DNA from: Magnetococcales bacterium
GTDB lineage: Bacteria > Pseudomonadota > Magnetococcia > Magnetococcales > JADFYX01
DNA length: 64,000 bases
Assembly: GCA_015232405.1 (NCBI GenBank)
Contig: JADFZS010000009.1
Span: forward strand, 1-64,000
Direction of reading: 5' to 3'
Numbering within the stretch: position 1 is the stretch's first letter; each line of letters begins with the position of its first letter. The position numbers and the translations under genes are program-made. Below are positions 34,673 to 43,998 of this stretch, one piece after another. A model generated the notes under the pieces. It was not told the origin of the DNA. It did no database searches and saw nothing but the letters and a program-made list of their open reading frames with translations.

Positions 34673-37096
34673 ATGGATAAAAACAGTACAACAAAAATAG
34701 CCGATGATAAAAGCCCCCAACTCACAATTGAAGAGGCTTATAAGCTAGCCTTGGAGCATTTTCACAACGGACAGTTTGAAAAAGTTGACCAGATATGTAC
34801 AGCCATAACCAATGCAGTACCAGATCATATTGATGCCTTGAATTTACACGGGGTATTGGCACAAAGACATGAACTTCACGAAAAAGCCATTGAGCTATTC
34901 AGCCGTGCAGTAGCAATTGATGATAAAATAGCCCAGCTCCACTATAACTTGGGGCTATCACATTTTAATTTGGGTCAGAAAAACCCTGCCATCAGCTGCT
35001 ATAATAGAGCTATAGCTTTAGCTCCTGAATTTTGCGATGCCCATTATAACCTTGCAATTGTTTTACAGGAACAAAACCGACTTGATGAGGCTATTGCAAG
35101 TTATAAAAAGGTGCTATCAATTAAAGCTGATTATGCTTCTCACCATAATTTAGGAATTCTATATCAGTTACAAAACAGGCTTGAAGATGCAAAAGCAAAT
35201 TACCAAAAAGCAATTGAGTTAAAACCGGATTTTGTTGAAGCATACTGCAACCTTGGCAATGTATTAAAAGAGCAAGGGAGAGTTGATGAGTCATATTCAG
35301 CCTTTAAACAAGCGGTAAAAATCAACCCCGACGATCTAAAAGCCCACTATAATTTGGGTGTTATTCAACAAAACCGAAAAGAGTTTTTAAAAGCTGCTTC
35401 CAGCTTTAAAAAAGCGGTAGCAATTAAACCTGACTTTGCCAAGGCACACTATAATTTAGCTATTGTTCTAGAGGAACAAAATAGACTTGATGAAGCAATC
35501 ATAAGCTATAAACAGGCAGTTGCTATTGAGCCAGACTTTATTGATGCCAACTACAACTATGCTGTGGTTTTACAAAAACAAAACAGGTTTGATGAAGCCG
35601 TAGCCAACTACAAAAAGGTAATAAAACTCAACCCTGAATATAGCAATGCCCACTATAACATTGCCTGTATCTACCAAAAACAGGATCTTTTAGTAGATGC
35701 CGTAAACCATTATAAAAAAGCCATCGCAATAAGAGAGGATTTTGCCGCTGCTTATAACAATATGGGTATTGCCAAAAAAGAGCAGAGCGAACTAAAAGAG
35801 GCGGTACTCTATTTTAAAAAAGCAATAGAGATTGACCCGGAATTTATCAACGCCCATAACAACCTTATCTTTTGTACCGATGTGTTTGCCGACAATGAAT
35901 CCGACCTTTTTCAAATTGAACGGATTAAATGGGCCAAACAACATAGCGAACCCCTTAAAGCCACTTGGACTCCACCACAAAACAGCCCCGACCCTGATAA
36001 GGTTTTACGAATCGGCTATGTTGGTGCTGATTTCTGGCGACACTCTGCAGCATATATATTTGGCCCCTGTATATTGCACCACAACCCAGAACAGTTTAAG
36101 ACATTCTGCTATGTTGGTAACACAAAAGAGGATGCCTTGACAAAAGAGTTGAAGAAAAGCTCAACCAGTTGGTTAATTACAAAACATATGGATGATAAAG
36201 CCCTTGCCAAGCAGATACAAAAGGATGGTATAGATATTTTAGTTGATTTGGCAGGTCATACCCCTGGCAACCGCCTTTTAACTTTTGCCCGCAAACCTGC
36301 TCCAGTACAAATAACAGCATGGGGATATCCCCACGGAACCAACATGGCAGCAATGGATTATCTTTTTGCCGACCCAATTTTCATTCCCCAATCACAACGC
36401 AATAAATATAGCGAACAGATAATAGACCTGCCCTGTGTTATCCATATGTATGCCGACACTCCATTTGCCCAGGTTACACCCCCCCCGGTTCTGGAAAATG
36501 GCTATATTACCTTTGGTGCTTTTAACCGTATTGAAAAATATAACAGTGATGTCTATTCCCTATGGGCGGAAATATTGCGCCGTATACCCACAGCTAAACT
36601 ACTGATCAAAACAGGAACCCTACACTCGCCAAACTATATTGCGGATACAAAAGCATTTTTCAAAAAAGAGGGTATATCCCCTGAACGTCTGATTTTACTA
36701 CTTGGCAGCACCCCAAAAAGAGAGCATCAAGAGACCCACAGCCAAGTTGATATCATGCTGGACCCCTTTCCCCATAATGGGGGGATGACTACCTTGGAAT
36801 CCTTACGTATGGGCGTTCCGGTATTGACCCACGAACAAAAAACCCGTTGTGCCACAAGTGCTTCAATATTACATGTTTTGGATCTTGATAAATGGCGAGC
36901 TGCAAGTGATAAAGATTATGTTGATAAAGCTGTGAACTTTGCCATGGATGTAGAATCCCTTGTTACCCTACGGCAAGAGCTACGTGGAAATTTTGAGAAA
37001 TCGGTGGTTGGCAACTCTCAACTATACGTAACACATGTGGAGAAGACATATCGCCAGCTATGGAAAAAATGGTGTGAAAAAATCAAACAATCATAA
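34673..37096 (+). CDS. TPR protein with SPINDLY/OGT-like glycosyltransferase domain
   Basis: The 807-residue product carries about eleven TPR units (for example NLAIVLEEQNRLDEAIISYK) up to about residue 390 and a GT41-like domain from VLRIGYVGADFWRHSAAYIF to the C-terminus. The latter includes AGHTPGNRLLTFARKPAPVQ, YITFGAFNRIEKYN and DPFPHNGGMTTLESLRMGVPV. It is the divergent paralogue of the gene at 32212-34485. The ribosome site before ATG 34673 is weak. It probably glycosylates protein side chains; the sugar donor is presumed to be UDP-GlcNAc by family analogy. Confidence 0.87.
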   Translation: MDKNSTTKIADDKSPQLTIEEAYKLALEHFHNGQFEKVDQICTAITNAVPDHIDALNLHGVLAQRHELHEKAIELFSRAVAIDDKIAQLHYNLGLSHFNLGQKNPAISCYNRAIALAPEFCDAHYNLAIVLQEQNRLDEAIASYKKVLSIKADYASHHNLGILYQLQNRLEDAKANYQKAIELKPDFVEAYCNLGNVLKEQGRVDESYSAFKQAVKINPDDLKAHYNLGVIQQNRKEFLKAASSFKKAVAIKPDFAKAHYNLAIVLEEQNRLDEAIISYKQAVAIEPDFIDANYNYAVVLQKQNRFDEAVANYKKVIKLNPEYSNAHYNIACIYQKQDLLVDAVNHYKKAIAIREDFAAAYNNMGIAKKEQSELKEAVLYFKKAIEIDPEFINAHNNLIFCTDVFADNESDLFQIERIKWAKQHSEPLKATWTPPQNSPDPDKVLRIGYVGADFWRHSAAYIFGPCILHHNPEQFKTFCYVGNTKEDALTKELKKSSTSWLITKHMDDKALAKQIQKDGIDILVDLAGHTPGNRLLTFARKPAPVQITAWGYPHGTNMAAMDYLFADPIFIPQSQRNKYSEQIIDLPCVIHMYADTPFAQVTPPPVLENGYITFGAFNRIEKYNSDVYSLWAEILRRIPTAKLLIKTGTLHSPNYIADTKAFFKKEGISPERLILLLGSTPKREHQETHSQVDIMLDPFPHNGGMTTLESLRMGVPVLTHEQKTRCATSASILHVLDLDKWRAASDKDYVDKAVNFAMDVESLVTLRQELRGNFEKSVVGNSQLYVTHVEKTYRQLWKKWCEKIKQS

Positions 37097-37159
37097 GATC
37101 ACTATTAAAGAGTTAAAAATCTACTTGTATTAATTGATTAAACAATAAAGTTTAAGGTT

Positions 37160-37209
37160 TAGGCATCCATAACAATGTACAGTGCTGCTTATCTTCAACT
37201 TGATGCCTA
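37160..37209. repeat. 8-bp inverted repeat in a convergent gap
   Basis: TAGGCATC and GATGCCTA are 34 nt apart in the 130-nt gap between convergent genes. Pairing could help terminate either transcript, but there is no convincing T run next to the stem. Confidence 0.25.
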
Positions 37210-37226
37210 CAACAACCAGATAAAGA

Positions 37227-40200
37227 TCAACTATTTTTTGCTATACGGGATTTTATCTCTCTACCAACAGCATTAACAACATCACCCCAATCACCCTGCT
37301 TTTTTTGCCGAAAGAGGGTCAAACTTGGATACCATGGTGAATCTGTACGATTCAGCATCCAGTACCATATGGGAACCTCTCCCAACATCAAAAGTGTTGG
37401 CACTCCTAGAGCACCAGATATGTGGGCTGTTGTGTTGGAGATTGTCACAACCAAATCCATGGCTGCAACCTGGGCAGCAAAACTATCCAGGTTTTCCATT
37501 TGATCAATAGAATCATCATGGACAAATGTAATGTCCCCACTTTTTTTCAACTCTTCCCTTTCTTTTCTTGTGTCACCATATTGCAGGTTGACAAAGGTAA
37601 CTCCCTCAATATCAAAAAGAGGACGTAAATTTAACAGAGAGATGGATTTGTTTTTATATTTCAGACTATTACTGTACCAAGCTATACCCACCAAAATATC
37701 TTCGGGACTTTGCCGATAGGAGTTGCGCAACTTGGTTGTATGATCACCATCAGCTACTAGTAGGCTGGGATTTTGTGGATAGGAATCAAGATCGGGTCGC
37801 AACCAAGAGCAGAGATTTCCAAATGGTACTATGTAATCAAAATTTTTCTCCAAATCCTCCAAAGACACCTCTTTGGCTGGAGAAATACAGGTTATTGTTG
37901 GATAAGATCTTGCGAATAGCTTGATAAGGCTATGGTTACACTCTAAAACTATACTAGCTCCGTCATCAATAAGGTCTGTGAGCATTCTAGAGAATATAAT
38001 ACTTTCTCCCACCCCCTGCTCGGCCCAGATATAAATCCGTTTGTTGGCAACAGGCTCTCCTCGCCAAAGATTTTTTTTATGAATATAGTAGCGATGAGAG
38101 TCATATTGGTCTGTTTTCCAACGCCACACATAATTGCTCCAGCCCTGTTTAAAGTCACATTTTAATAGCTGCACCAAGCTTAAATTGTTGTAAGTGTCGG
38201 CATAATCGGGTTTTATGGCAATACCTTTTTTATAGATTGCTATTGCACTATCAAGCTGCCCCTGTTCCAAGGTGATAATACCAAGATTATTATATGCCTT
38301 GGCATAATCAGGCTTGATTGTTATGGCCTGTTGGTAACTTTCAACAGCTTGGTTTAGCCTTCCTTGTTCCTGCAAGGTCACACCGAGATTATAGTGGGCC
38401 TCGGCATAATCTTCGTTAATGGCAATTGCCTTTTTGTATGACTCTACCGCTAAATCAAATTTACCCTCTTTATGTAAAGTAAGGCCAAGATTATAGTGGG
38501 CCTCGACATAATCTGGTTGAATTTTCAAAGCTTGCTGATATATGGCTACAGCACTATCGAGCTTTCCCTGCTCTTGATAGATTATGCCTAGATTATTATA
38601 GGCAGCAACATCATGTTTGCTAATTGCTATAGCATCTTTATAACTTATAATAGCTTCATCAAATTTGCCTTGTTCCTGAAGGCTTACAGCAAGATTAAAA
38701 TGGGCTTTGGCAAAATCTTTTTTTATTGAGATTGCTTTTTTATAACTCGATATTGCCCCATCAATTTTTCCGGCTACCCTAAGTATATTACCAAGATTAT
38801 AGTGGACATCCACATACTTAGGGTTTATTGCAATTGCTTTTTCACAGCTACTAATTGCCTTATCAAGTCTCCCTTGAACCTGAAAAGCCAACCCCAGATT
38901 AGATAGGGCAACTATATTTTCAGGTTGAATTTCCAAAACCTCTTCATAACACTTTATTGCCCCATCAATACTACCGGAATTGTGTAGTTCAACCCCTTTT
39001 GCTAAAATTGATTGTATTTTATTTAAAGTGGTTTCATCTGAACTTTTGGTTTCGCTAATCAAGGGTAAAAAATTTGTGGTTATCTCTTTTGTGACCTCCA
39101 CAACCACATCTTGCCAAACACCTATTTCTTGCTGCCTGTAGAGAGTCAAGCTTGAATACCAAACACAATCCTTTTTATCCAACATCCAATACCAAATTGG
39201 TAACACCCCTAACATAACAAGGGTTGGAACACCCAAAGCTCCAGCCATATGTGTGGTGGTATTGGATATTGTAACCACAACATCCATTGCTGCAACTTGG
39301 GCAGCAAAGCTATCCATTTCTCCCATCTGGTCAACTTCTGGATCATCAATAATATTTATTTTGGTCTTCTCAAAAAACAGCCTTCTCTCTTCACTTGTAT
39401 CGCCATATTGTAAATTTACAAATGTTATCCCTTCAATTTCCAGTAGAGGGAGAAGATCCATAAGAGTCATGGATTTGTTTTTATAACCTGTACTTTTGCT
39501 CATCCACGATAAGCCAACCAGAAGATTATTGCTCTCCTTTAGATAGCGTTTGCGAAAAACCTGTTTTAGATTTTCATCAGCTATAAGATGGTATGGTGTT
39601 GGTGAAAATGAGTTTATATCAGGTCTTAACCACTGGCATATATTGCCAAAAGGGACAATATAGTCATACTCCAAATCATGTTTTTCAATTTCCAATTTCT
39701 CAGGGTGAGGAATTACAGTTATGGATGGGAATGACCGTAAAAATAGTTTTAAAAGCCTTTCATTACACTCTAAAACTATATCATCACCAATTTTGATAAG
39801 GTCTTTGACAACACTGGCAAACAGTAGATTTTCCCCAACCCCCTGCTCTCCCCATACCAATATCCTTTTCCCAGCCAGAGGTTCTCCTTGCCACAGTTTT
39901 TCTTTATGAAACGAATAACGATCTACATCATACTGATCAAGCTCCCAACGCCAGGAAAAATTTCTCCAACCGTTTTTATAATCCCCCAACAACAGCTGTA
40001 CCAAACCTAGATTGTTGTAGGCACTTGCATATTTATCATCAAGCAAAACAGCCCGTTTATAGTAGTCAACAGCCTCATTTAATCTGCCCTTTTTATTTGC
40101 GATGGAACCTAAGCTGTTGTGGGCAATGGCATAGTTAGGGTTAATAGCTAAAACCCGTTGTAACAGCAAAACAGACTCTGCAAGCTTACCCTGCTCTTCA

Positions 40201-41147
40201 AAAACACTAGCTAAGTTACTTATGGCTTCTATATAGTCTGGTTGAATATCAATGGCTCGTTGATAACTGGTTGTAGCCTCATCTAATCTAGCCTGTTCTT
40301 CCATTAAATAACCGAGATTGTTATGGGCTACTGCAAATTTTGGATTTAACGATATGGCTTTGTTTATAAAGTTGGCGGCCTCATCAAATTGTCCCAACTC
40401 TGTCATGATAAAACCAAGATTGCTGAGAGCTTCCACATAATCCGGTTTTATTGATATGGCCCGTTGATAGTTTGCAACAGCCTGATCCAGCTTTTGTTGC
40501 TCTTGGAAGATACTACCAATACAGTTATACACCTCAGCAAAGTTGGGATTTATTGAGCAGACATGTTGATATACAGCTATGGACTCATCAAACCTACGCT
40601 GCTCTTGCAGGATAATACCAAGATTATATAACGCTTCAATGTAGTCAGGTTTTATGGCTATGGCCTGTTTGTAGCTGGCTATAGCCATATCAATTCTGCC
40701 TTGGGCCTTTAAGATATTGCCAAGGTTAAAATGGGCATCAATATAGTTTGGTTGTATTGATATCGCTTTTTGGCAACAAATGACAGCTTCATCCAATTTG
40801 CCTTGCATCTGTAAAGCAAAGGATAGATTTGAGAGGGCTATGGTATTGTCGGGCTGTAGTTCAAGCACCTTTTTATAGGATGCTATTGCTTCATCTATTC
40901 TGCCGGACTGATGGAAAGAGACTCCTTGGCTTAAAGTGGTTTGCAACTGCAGATCATCACCCTTTGCAACAATATTAGAACCACGTTTTTTTTTAGACTT
41001 TTTCTTCTTATGCCTCCTATCTGCTCTTTTCATCTCTTCTATCTCTTTTAAATAAACCGTTGCTACAGTTTTTTTCGAAAATTCCAAACTTGATTGTGCC
41101 ATAAACCCTGAACTGTTGTAAATTATCCACCGCAACTCCCAAAACAT
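37227..41147 (-). CDS. Duplicated TPR-GT9-like glycosyltransferase fusion
   Basis: The 1306-residue protein is two copies of one module. Each copy has about eight to ten TPR units, then a domain that resembles the heptosyltransferase-like (GT9) part of TPR glycosyltransferases. Matching landmarks are WQGEPLAGKRILVWGEQGVG versus WRGEPVANKRIYIWAEQGVG, and VVTISNTTTHMAGALGVPTL versus VVTISNTTAHISGALGVPTL. The N-terminus contains a lysine-rich stretch (RRHKKKKSKKKRG). The start is uncertain: the first ATG has no ribosome site, and ATG codons at 41102 and 41033 are alternatives. It likely adds a sugar to a cell-surface or protein target. The four TPR-GT genes here are neighbours and may act in one glycosylation pathway. 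Confidence 0.82.
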   Translation of the reverse strand: MFWELRWIIYNSSGFMAQSSLEFSKKTVATVYLKEIEEMKRADRRHKKKKSKKKRGSNIVAKGDDLQLQTTLSQGVSFHQSGRIDEAIASYKKVLELQPDNTIALSNLSFALQMQGKLDEAVICCQKAISIQPNYIDAHFNLGNILKAQGRIDMAIASYKQAIAIKPDYIEALYNLGIILQEQRRFDESIAVYQHVCSINPNFAEVYNCIGSIFQEQQKLDQAVANYQRAISIKPDYVEALSNLGFIMTELGQFDEAANFINKAISLNPKFAVAHNNLGYLMEEQARLDEATTSYQRAIDIQPDYIEAISNLASVFEEQGKLAESVLLLQRVLAINPNYAIAHNSLGSIANKKGRLNEAVDYYKRAVLLDDKYASAYNNLGLVQLLLGDYKNGWRNFSWRWELDQYDVDRYSFHKEKLWQGEPLAGKRILVWGEQGVGENLLFASVVKDLIKIGDDIVLECNERLLKLFLRSFPSITVIPHPEKLEIEKHDLEYDYIVPFGNICQWLRPDINSFSPTPYHLIADENLKQVFRKRYLKESNNLLVGLSWMSKSTGYKNKSMTLMDLLPLLEIEGITFVNLQYGDTSEERRLFFEKTKINIIDDPEVDQMGEMDSFAAQVAAMDVVVTISNTTTHMAGALGVPTLVMLGVLPIWYWMLDKKDCVWYSSLTLYRQQEIGVWQDVVVEVTKEITTNFLPLISETKSSDETTLNKIQSILAKGVELHNSGSIDGAIKCYEEVLEIQPENIVALSNLGLAFQVQGRLDKAISSCEKAIAINPKYVDVHYNLGNILRVAGKIDGAISSYKKAISIKKDFAKAHFNLAVSLQEQGKFDEAIISYKDAIAISKHDVAAYNNLGIIYQEQGKLDSAVAIYQQALKIQPDYVEAHYNLGLTLHKEGKFDLAVESYKKAIAINEDYAEAHYNLGVTLQEQGRLNQAVESYQQAITIKPDYAKAYNNLGIITLEQGQLDSAIAIYKKGIAIKPDYADTYNNLSLVQLLKCDFKQGWSNYVWRWKTDQYDSHRYYIHKKNLWRGEPVANKRIYIWAEQGVGESIIFSRMLTDLIDDGASIVLECNHSLIKLFARSYPTITCISPAKEVSLEDLEKNFDYIVPFGNLCSWLRPDLDSYPQNPSLLVADGDHTTKLRNSYRQSPEDILVGIAWYSNSLKYKNKSISLLNLRPLFDIEGVTFVNLQYGDTRKEREELKKSGDITFVHDDSIDQMENLDSFAAQVAAMDLVVTISNTTAHISGALGVPTLLMLGEVPIWYWMLNRTDSPWYPSLTLFRQKKQGDWGDVVNAVGREIKSRIAKNS

Positions 41148-41230
41148 AATTTTGCTATATAGTTAGTGAAGATAAAATAACAAAGTACAAAATGAGAAAA
41201 TAGCCTGTTGTCCAAGAAATTCATGATTTT

Positions 41231-41260
41231 TTGCAACTTATCTTAACTTGGTGTTACAAT
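41231..41260 (+). promoter_or_regulatory. Sigma70-type promoter for the PilZ gene
   Basis: TTGCAA and TACAAT are 18 nt apart, four and five matches to the -35 and -10 consensus, and lie about 65 nt before the PilZ ATG. An AGCAGGAG ribosome site follows. Confidence 0.45.
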
Positions 41261-41325
41261 GAGCCGAGTAAAAGGAGAGAATATAGAAGCTATGACTAGC
41301 TTTAACAAAAAGCAGGAGCGTAAAA

Positions 41326-41703
41326 ATGAGCGACCAAGACAGCCCTGAGACTCCATCTTCCAACCGACGTTTTTTCTCCCGGGTAGATTTCTCTCACGAT
41401 ATAACTTTACAGACAGAATCTGGCGAGACTATTCCTGGTGCTTTTAGTGATATAAGCTTAAAAGGTATGCTATTTCTTGGCGATACTCTACCCCAAGAAG
41501 GTGAAAAAGTTACCGGAACCCTGGAACTAGGAGATATTACCATTAATATCAGTGGAGAAGTGTTGGCCTCAAACAAGGAACGGGGAGCAGCTATTCTTTT
41601 TAAAGATCTCGACTTTGATTCATTTGCCCATCTACGCCAACTACTCTCTTTAAACCTTGGTGACTCCGACAAAATCGATAAAGAGTTTTTTACTTCACTT
41701 TAA
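41326..41703 (+). CDS. PilZ domain protein
   Basis: This 125-residue single-domain protein has the two cyclic-di-GMP contacts of PilZ: an RxxxR motif in NRRFFSRVDF and the D/NxSxxG motif as DISLKG. It should bind cyclic-di-GMP and pass the signal to an unknown partner. It stands alone on the plus strand and its last 9 nt overlap, tail to tail, the 3' end of a GGDEF-EAL gene. The two opposed transcripts could influence each other. The neighbouring TPR-glycosyltransferases and the cyclases suggest local use of the second messenger (inference). Confidence 0.9.
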   Translation: MSDQDSPETPSSNRRFFSRVDFSHDITLQTESGETIPGAFSDISLKGMLFLGDTLPQEGEKVTGTLELGDITINISGEVLASNKERGAAILFKDLDFDSFAHLRQLLSLNLGDSDKIDKEFFTSL

Positions 41704-43998
41704 GCCCTCAATAGCTCCTTTTTTCTCCTGTAGCAATTTTTCAAACTCTACAACGCTCACAGGTTCGCTATAGAAGAAACCCTGTACATAGTTACAAAAA
41801 TGTTCTTGTAAGAATTTAAGCTGTTGAGCGGTCTCTACACCTTCGGCAACAACATTTAATTTTAGTTTTTGCGCTAGAGATATAATAGCGGAGACTATCT
41901 CCTGATCGTCAGAATCCTCAGTCAGCTCCATGACAAAAGAGCGGTCTATTTTCAGAGTTTGCAATGGAAAACGTTTTAAAGCACTCAACGAGGAGTAGCC
42001 AGTACCAAAATCATCCAGGGATATCTGAACCCCCATATCTCTGATGCTCTCCATTGTTACCACAGCTTGATCAACATTTTCCATAAGCATACTCTCTGTT
42101 ATCTCAAGTTCCAGCAACTCAGGTGGCATACCTGTTTTGTTCAATATTGCTGTGATGGTATCGACAAGATCTGCTCCTCTCCTAAATTGCAGAGTTGATA
42201 TATTTACCGAGACAACCAAACCTGAATATCCCATTTCATTCCAGATTTTATTCTGTCTACAGGCATTCTCAAGCACCCACATATCCAAAAACTCTATGAG
42301 TTTTGTATCCTCTGCCAAAGGAATAAAATCAGCTGGCATTACAATACCAATATCCTCTCTTTTCCACCGAACCAGAGCCTCCATACCGTTAACAGCACCG
42401 GTTGTCAGATTTAGCTTGGGTTGATAGTAGAGAACCATCTCACCTTCAGATATCCCTTTGCGCAGATCAGCCTCAAGCTTATACCTCTCTGACATAAAGG
42501 TATTCATCTCTTTGGTGTAAAAACGGAATGTAGAGCGACCAGCTGTCTTAGCCTGATACATGGCACTATCAGCATGTTTTATCAGCTCTTCGGCATCTTC
42601 TGCATCATTGGGAAAAACTGTTACACCAATGGAGCCGGAGACCAATGCCTCCCCCTGGGGTAGATTAAAAGGTGTCTCCAGCTGCTCAAGAATTTTTCTT
42701 GTTACCAGCTCAACATAAAAAGGGTGGGTGAGTTGGGGCAAGATGACGGTAAATTCATCTCCTCCCAAACGAGCAACTGTATCGGAGTCACGCACACATG
42801 AGGATATTCTCTTTGCTGCCTCTTGCAATAATATATCCCCAGCCTCATGTCCCATTGTATCATTGACCAGTTTAAAACGGTCAAGATCAAGGAACATCAA
42901 CACCACATCCTTGCCAGTTCTTTTGGCAAACTTTATCGATTGATTTAAACGGTCATGGAACAGAACACGATTTGGCAATCCTGTCAGCTCATCAAACTGC
43001 GCCTGTTGCTTTAACTGCCTCTCCAAACTACGTCTCTCTATCAAACCCACAATAGTGTTTGAAGCTGAAGTCAAAAACTCGCTCTCTTCAGGTATAGGCT
43101 TATGGCCATCTTCCATATAAAGGGTTAAAACACCAAAAACCTGGTCGCTGGTAAGCAGGGGGATACAGTAGTGAGCATGTGGTACTCCCCCTTCATATTT
43201 GATCTCATGGTCAGGATCAGAGGATGAAGAGAAGATAATCTGTTTTTTCTCTAACGCCTTACCACAAAGGCAGACCCCCGGTTTCAACCTGGAACAAAAT
43301 TCAAGTTGCTCATCGCTAAAACCACGGCTACATGATAGCACCAGATCTTCTGTCTCTTGATCAACCAAAAAGACCCCTCCCTTTTTTTGCAGAGAGAGCC
43401 AAGGAACTGAAAACAGAATATCCAATACTGTATCCAACTGCTCTTCAAGGGATATGGGATCAAGGGCGGTCTGTAGCAGTTTACTTATGGCAATACGTGA
43501 CTCATAAGCACGGCTGATCTTATCTTCAGCTTGATGTCGCTGGTCAATCTCATACTCTAGCTGTTGGTTTTTTTCTTGCAGCAGTAAAGCCGACTCCTCA
43601 ATGGTTCGTCTTTTATTGTTCAGCTCTAGAAAAACCCCAACTTTAGACAGCAGAATACGATTGTCGATGGGTTTTCTAACAAAATCTACAGCACCGACTT
43701 GGTAGCCCTGTAAAATTTGATAAGCATCTGCTTCGGCAGCTGTGACAAATATAATGGGTAGTCCCTTGGTCCGTTTTACCCCGTATAGAATCTCAGCCAA
43801 CTGAAAACCGTTCATTTTTGGCATATTGACATCCAACAGTGCCAAAGCAAAATCATGTTCGGCACACAGTGCCAAAGCATCTTCCCCGGATTCAGCTTCA
43901 AACAACTTCGCCTCTACCTTGCTGAGAATCTTCCGCATCGCACTGATATTGGCAGGTAGATCATCAACAATTAATATTTTAGGTAGAACATTGTTCAT
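41695..43998 (-). CDS. REC-GAF-GGDEF-EAL cyclic-di-GMP turnover protein
   Basis: The 767-residue protein has a receiver at about 5-125 (ILIVDDLPANI, LALLDVNMPKMNG, RKPI), a coiled coil, a GAF domain (about 180-330), a GGDEF domain (DELTGLPNRVLFHDRL, ARLGGDEFTVIL) and an EAL domain (GMEALVRWK, EITESML, DDFGTGYSSLSALKRFPLQ). Both catalytic motifs are intact, so it may make and degrade cyclic-di-GMP. It is the last gene of the long minus-strand signalling run and overlaps the CheR-CheB gene by 4 nt (ATGA). It is the only protein in that run with a recognisable output, so it is probably the effector of the phosphorelay. Confidence 0.93.
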   Translation of the reverse strand: MNNVLPKILIVDDLPANISAMRKILSKVEAKLFEAESGEDALALCAEHDFALALLDVNMPKMNGFQLAEILYGVKRTKGLPIIFVTAAEADAYQILQGYQVGAVDFVRKPIDNRILLSKVGVFLELNNKRRTIEESALLLQEKNQQLEYEIDQRHQAEDKISRAYESRIAISKLLQTALDPISLEEQLDTVLDILFSVPWLSLQKKGGVFLVDQETEDLVLSCSRGFSDEQLEFCSRLKPGVCLCGKALEKKQIIFSSSSDPDHEIKYEGGVPHAHYCIPLLTSDQVFGVLTLYMEDGHKPIPEESEFLTSASNTIVGLIERRSLERQLKQQAQFDELTGLPNRVLFHDRLNQSIKFAKRTGKDVVLMFLDLDRFKLVNDTMGHEAGDILLQEAAKRISSCVRDSDTVARLGGDEFTVILPQLTHPFYVELVTRKILEQLETPFNLPQGEALVSGSIGVTVFPNDAEDAEELIKHADSAMYQAKTAGRSTFRFYTKEMNTFMSERYKLEADLRKGISEGEMVLYYQPKLNLTTGAVNGMEALVRWKREDIGIVMPADFIPLAEDTKLIEFLDMWVLENACRQNKIWNEMGYSGLVVSVNISTLQFRRGADLVDTITAILNKTGMPPELLELEITESMLMENVDQAVVTMESIRDMGVQISLDDFGTGYSSLSALKRFPLQTLKIDRSFVMELTEDSDDQEIVSAIISLAQKLKLNVVAEGVETAQQLKFLQEHFCNYVQGFFYSEPVSVVEFEKLLQEKKGAIEGLK

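Noticed and set aside
37227-41147. CRISPR or non-coding tandem repeat in the TPR-rich region
   Set aside because: The periodicity is about 102 nt (34 codons) within continuous reading frames and varies at the third codon position, as expected for TPR coding sequence.
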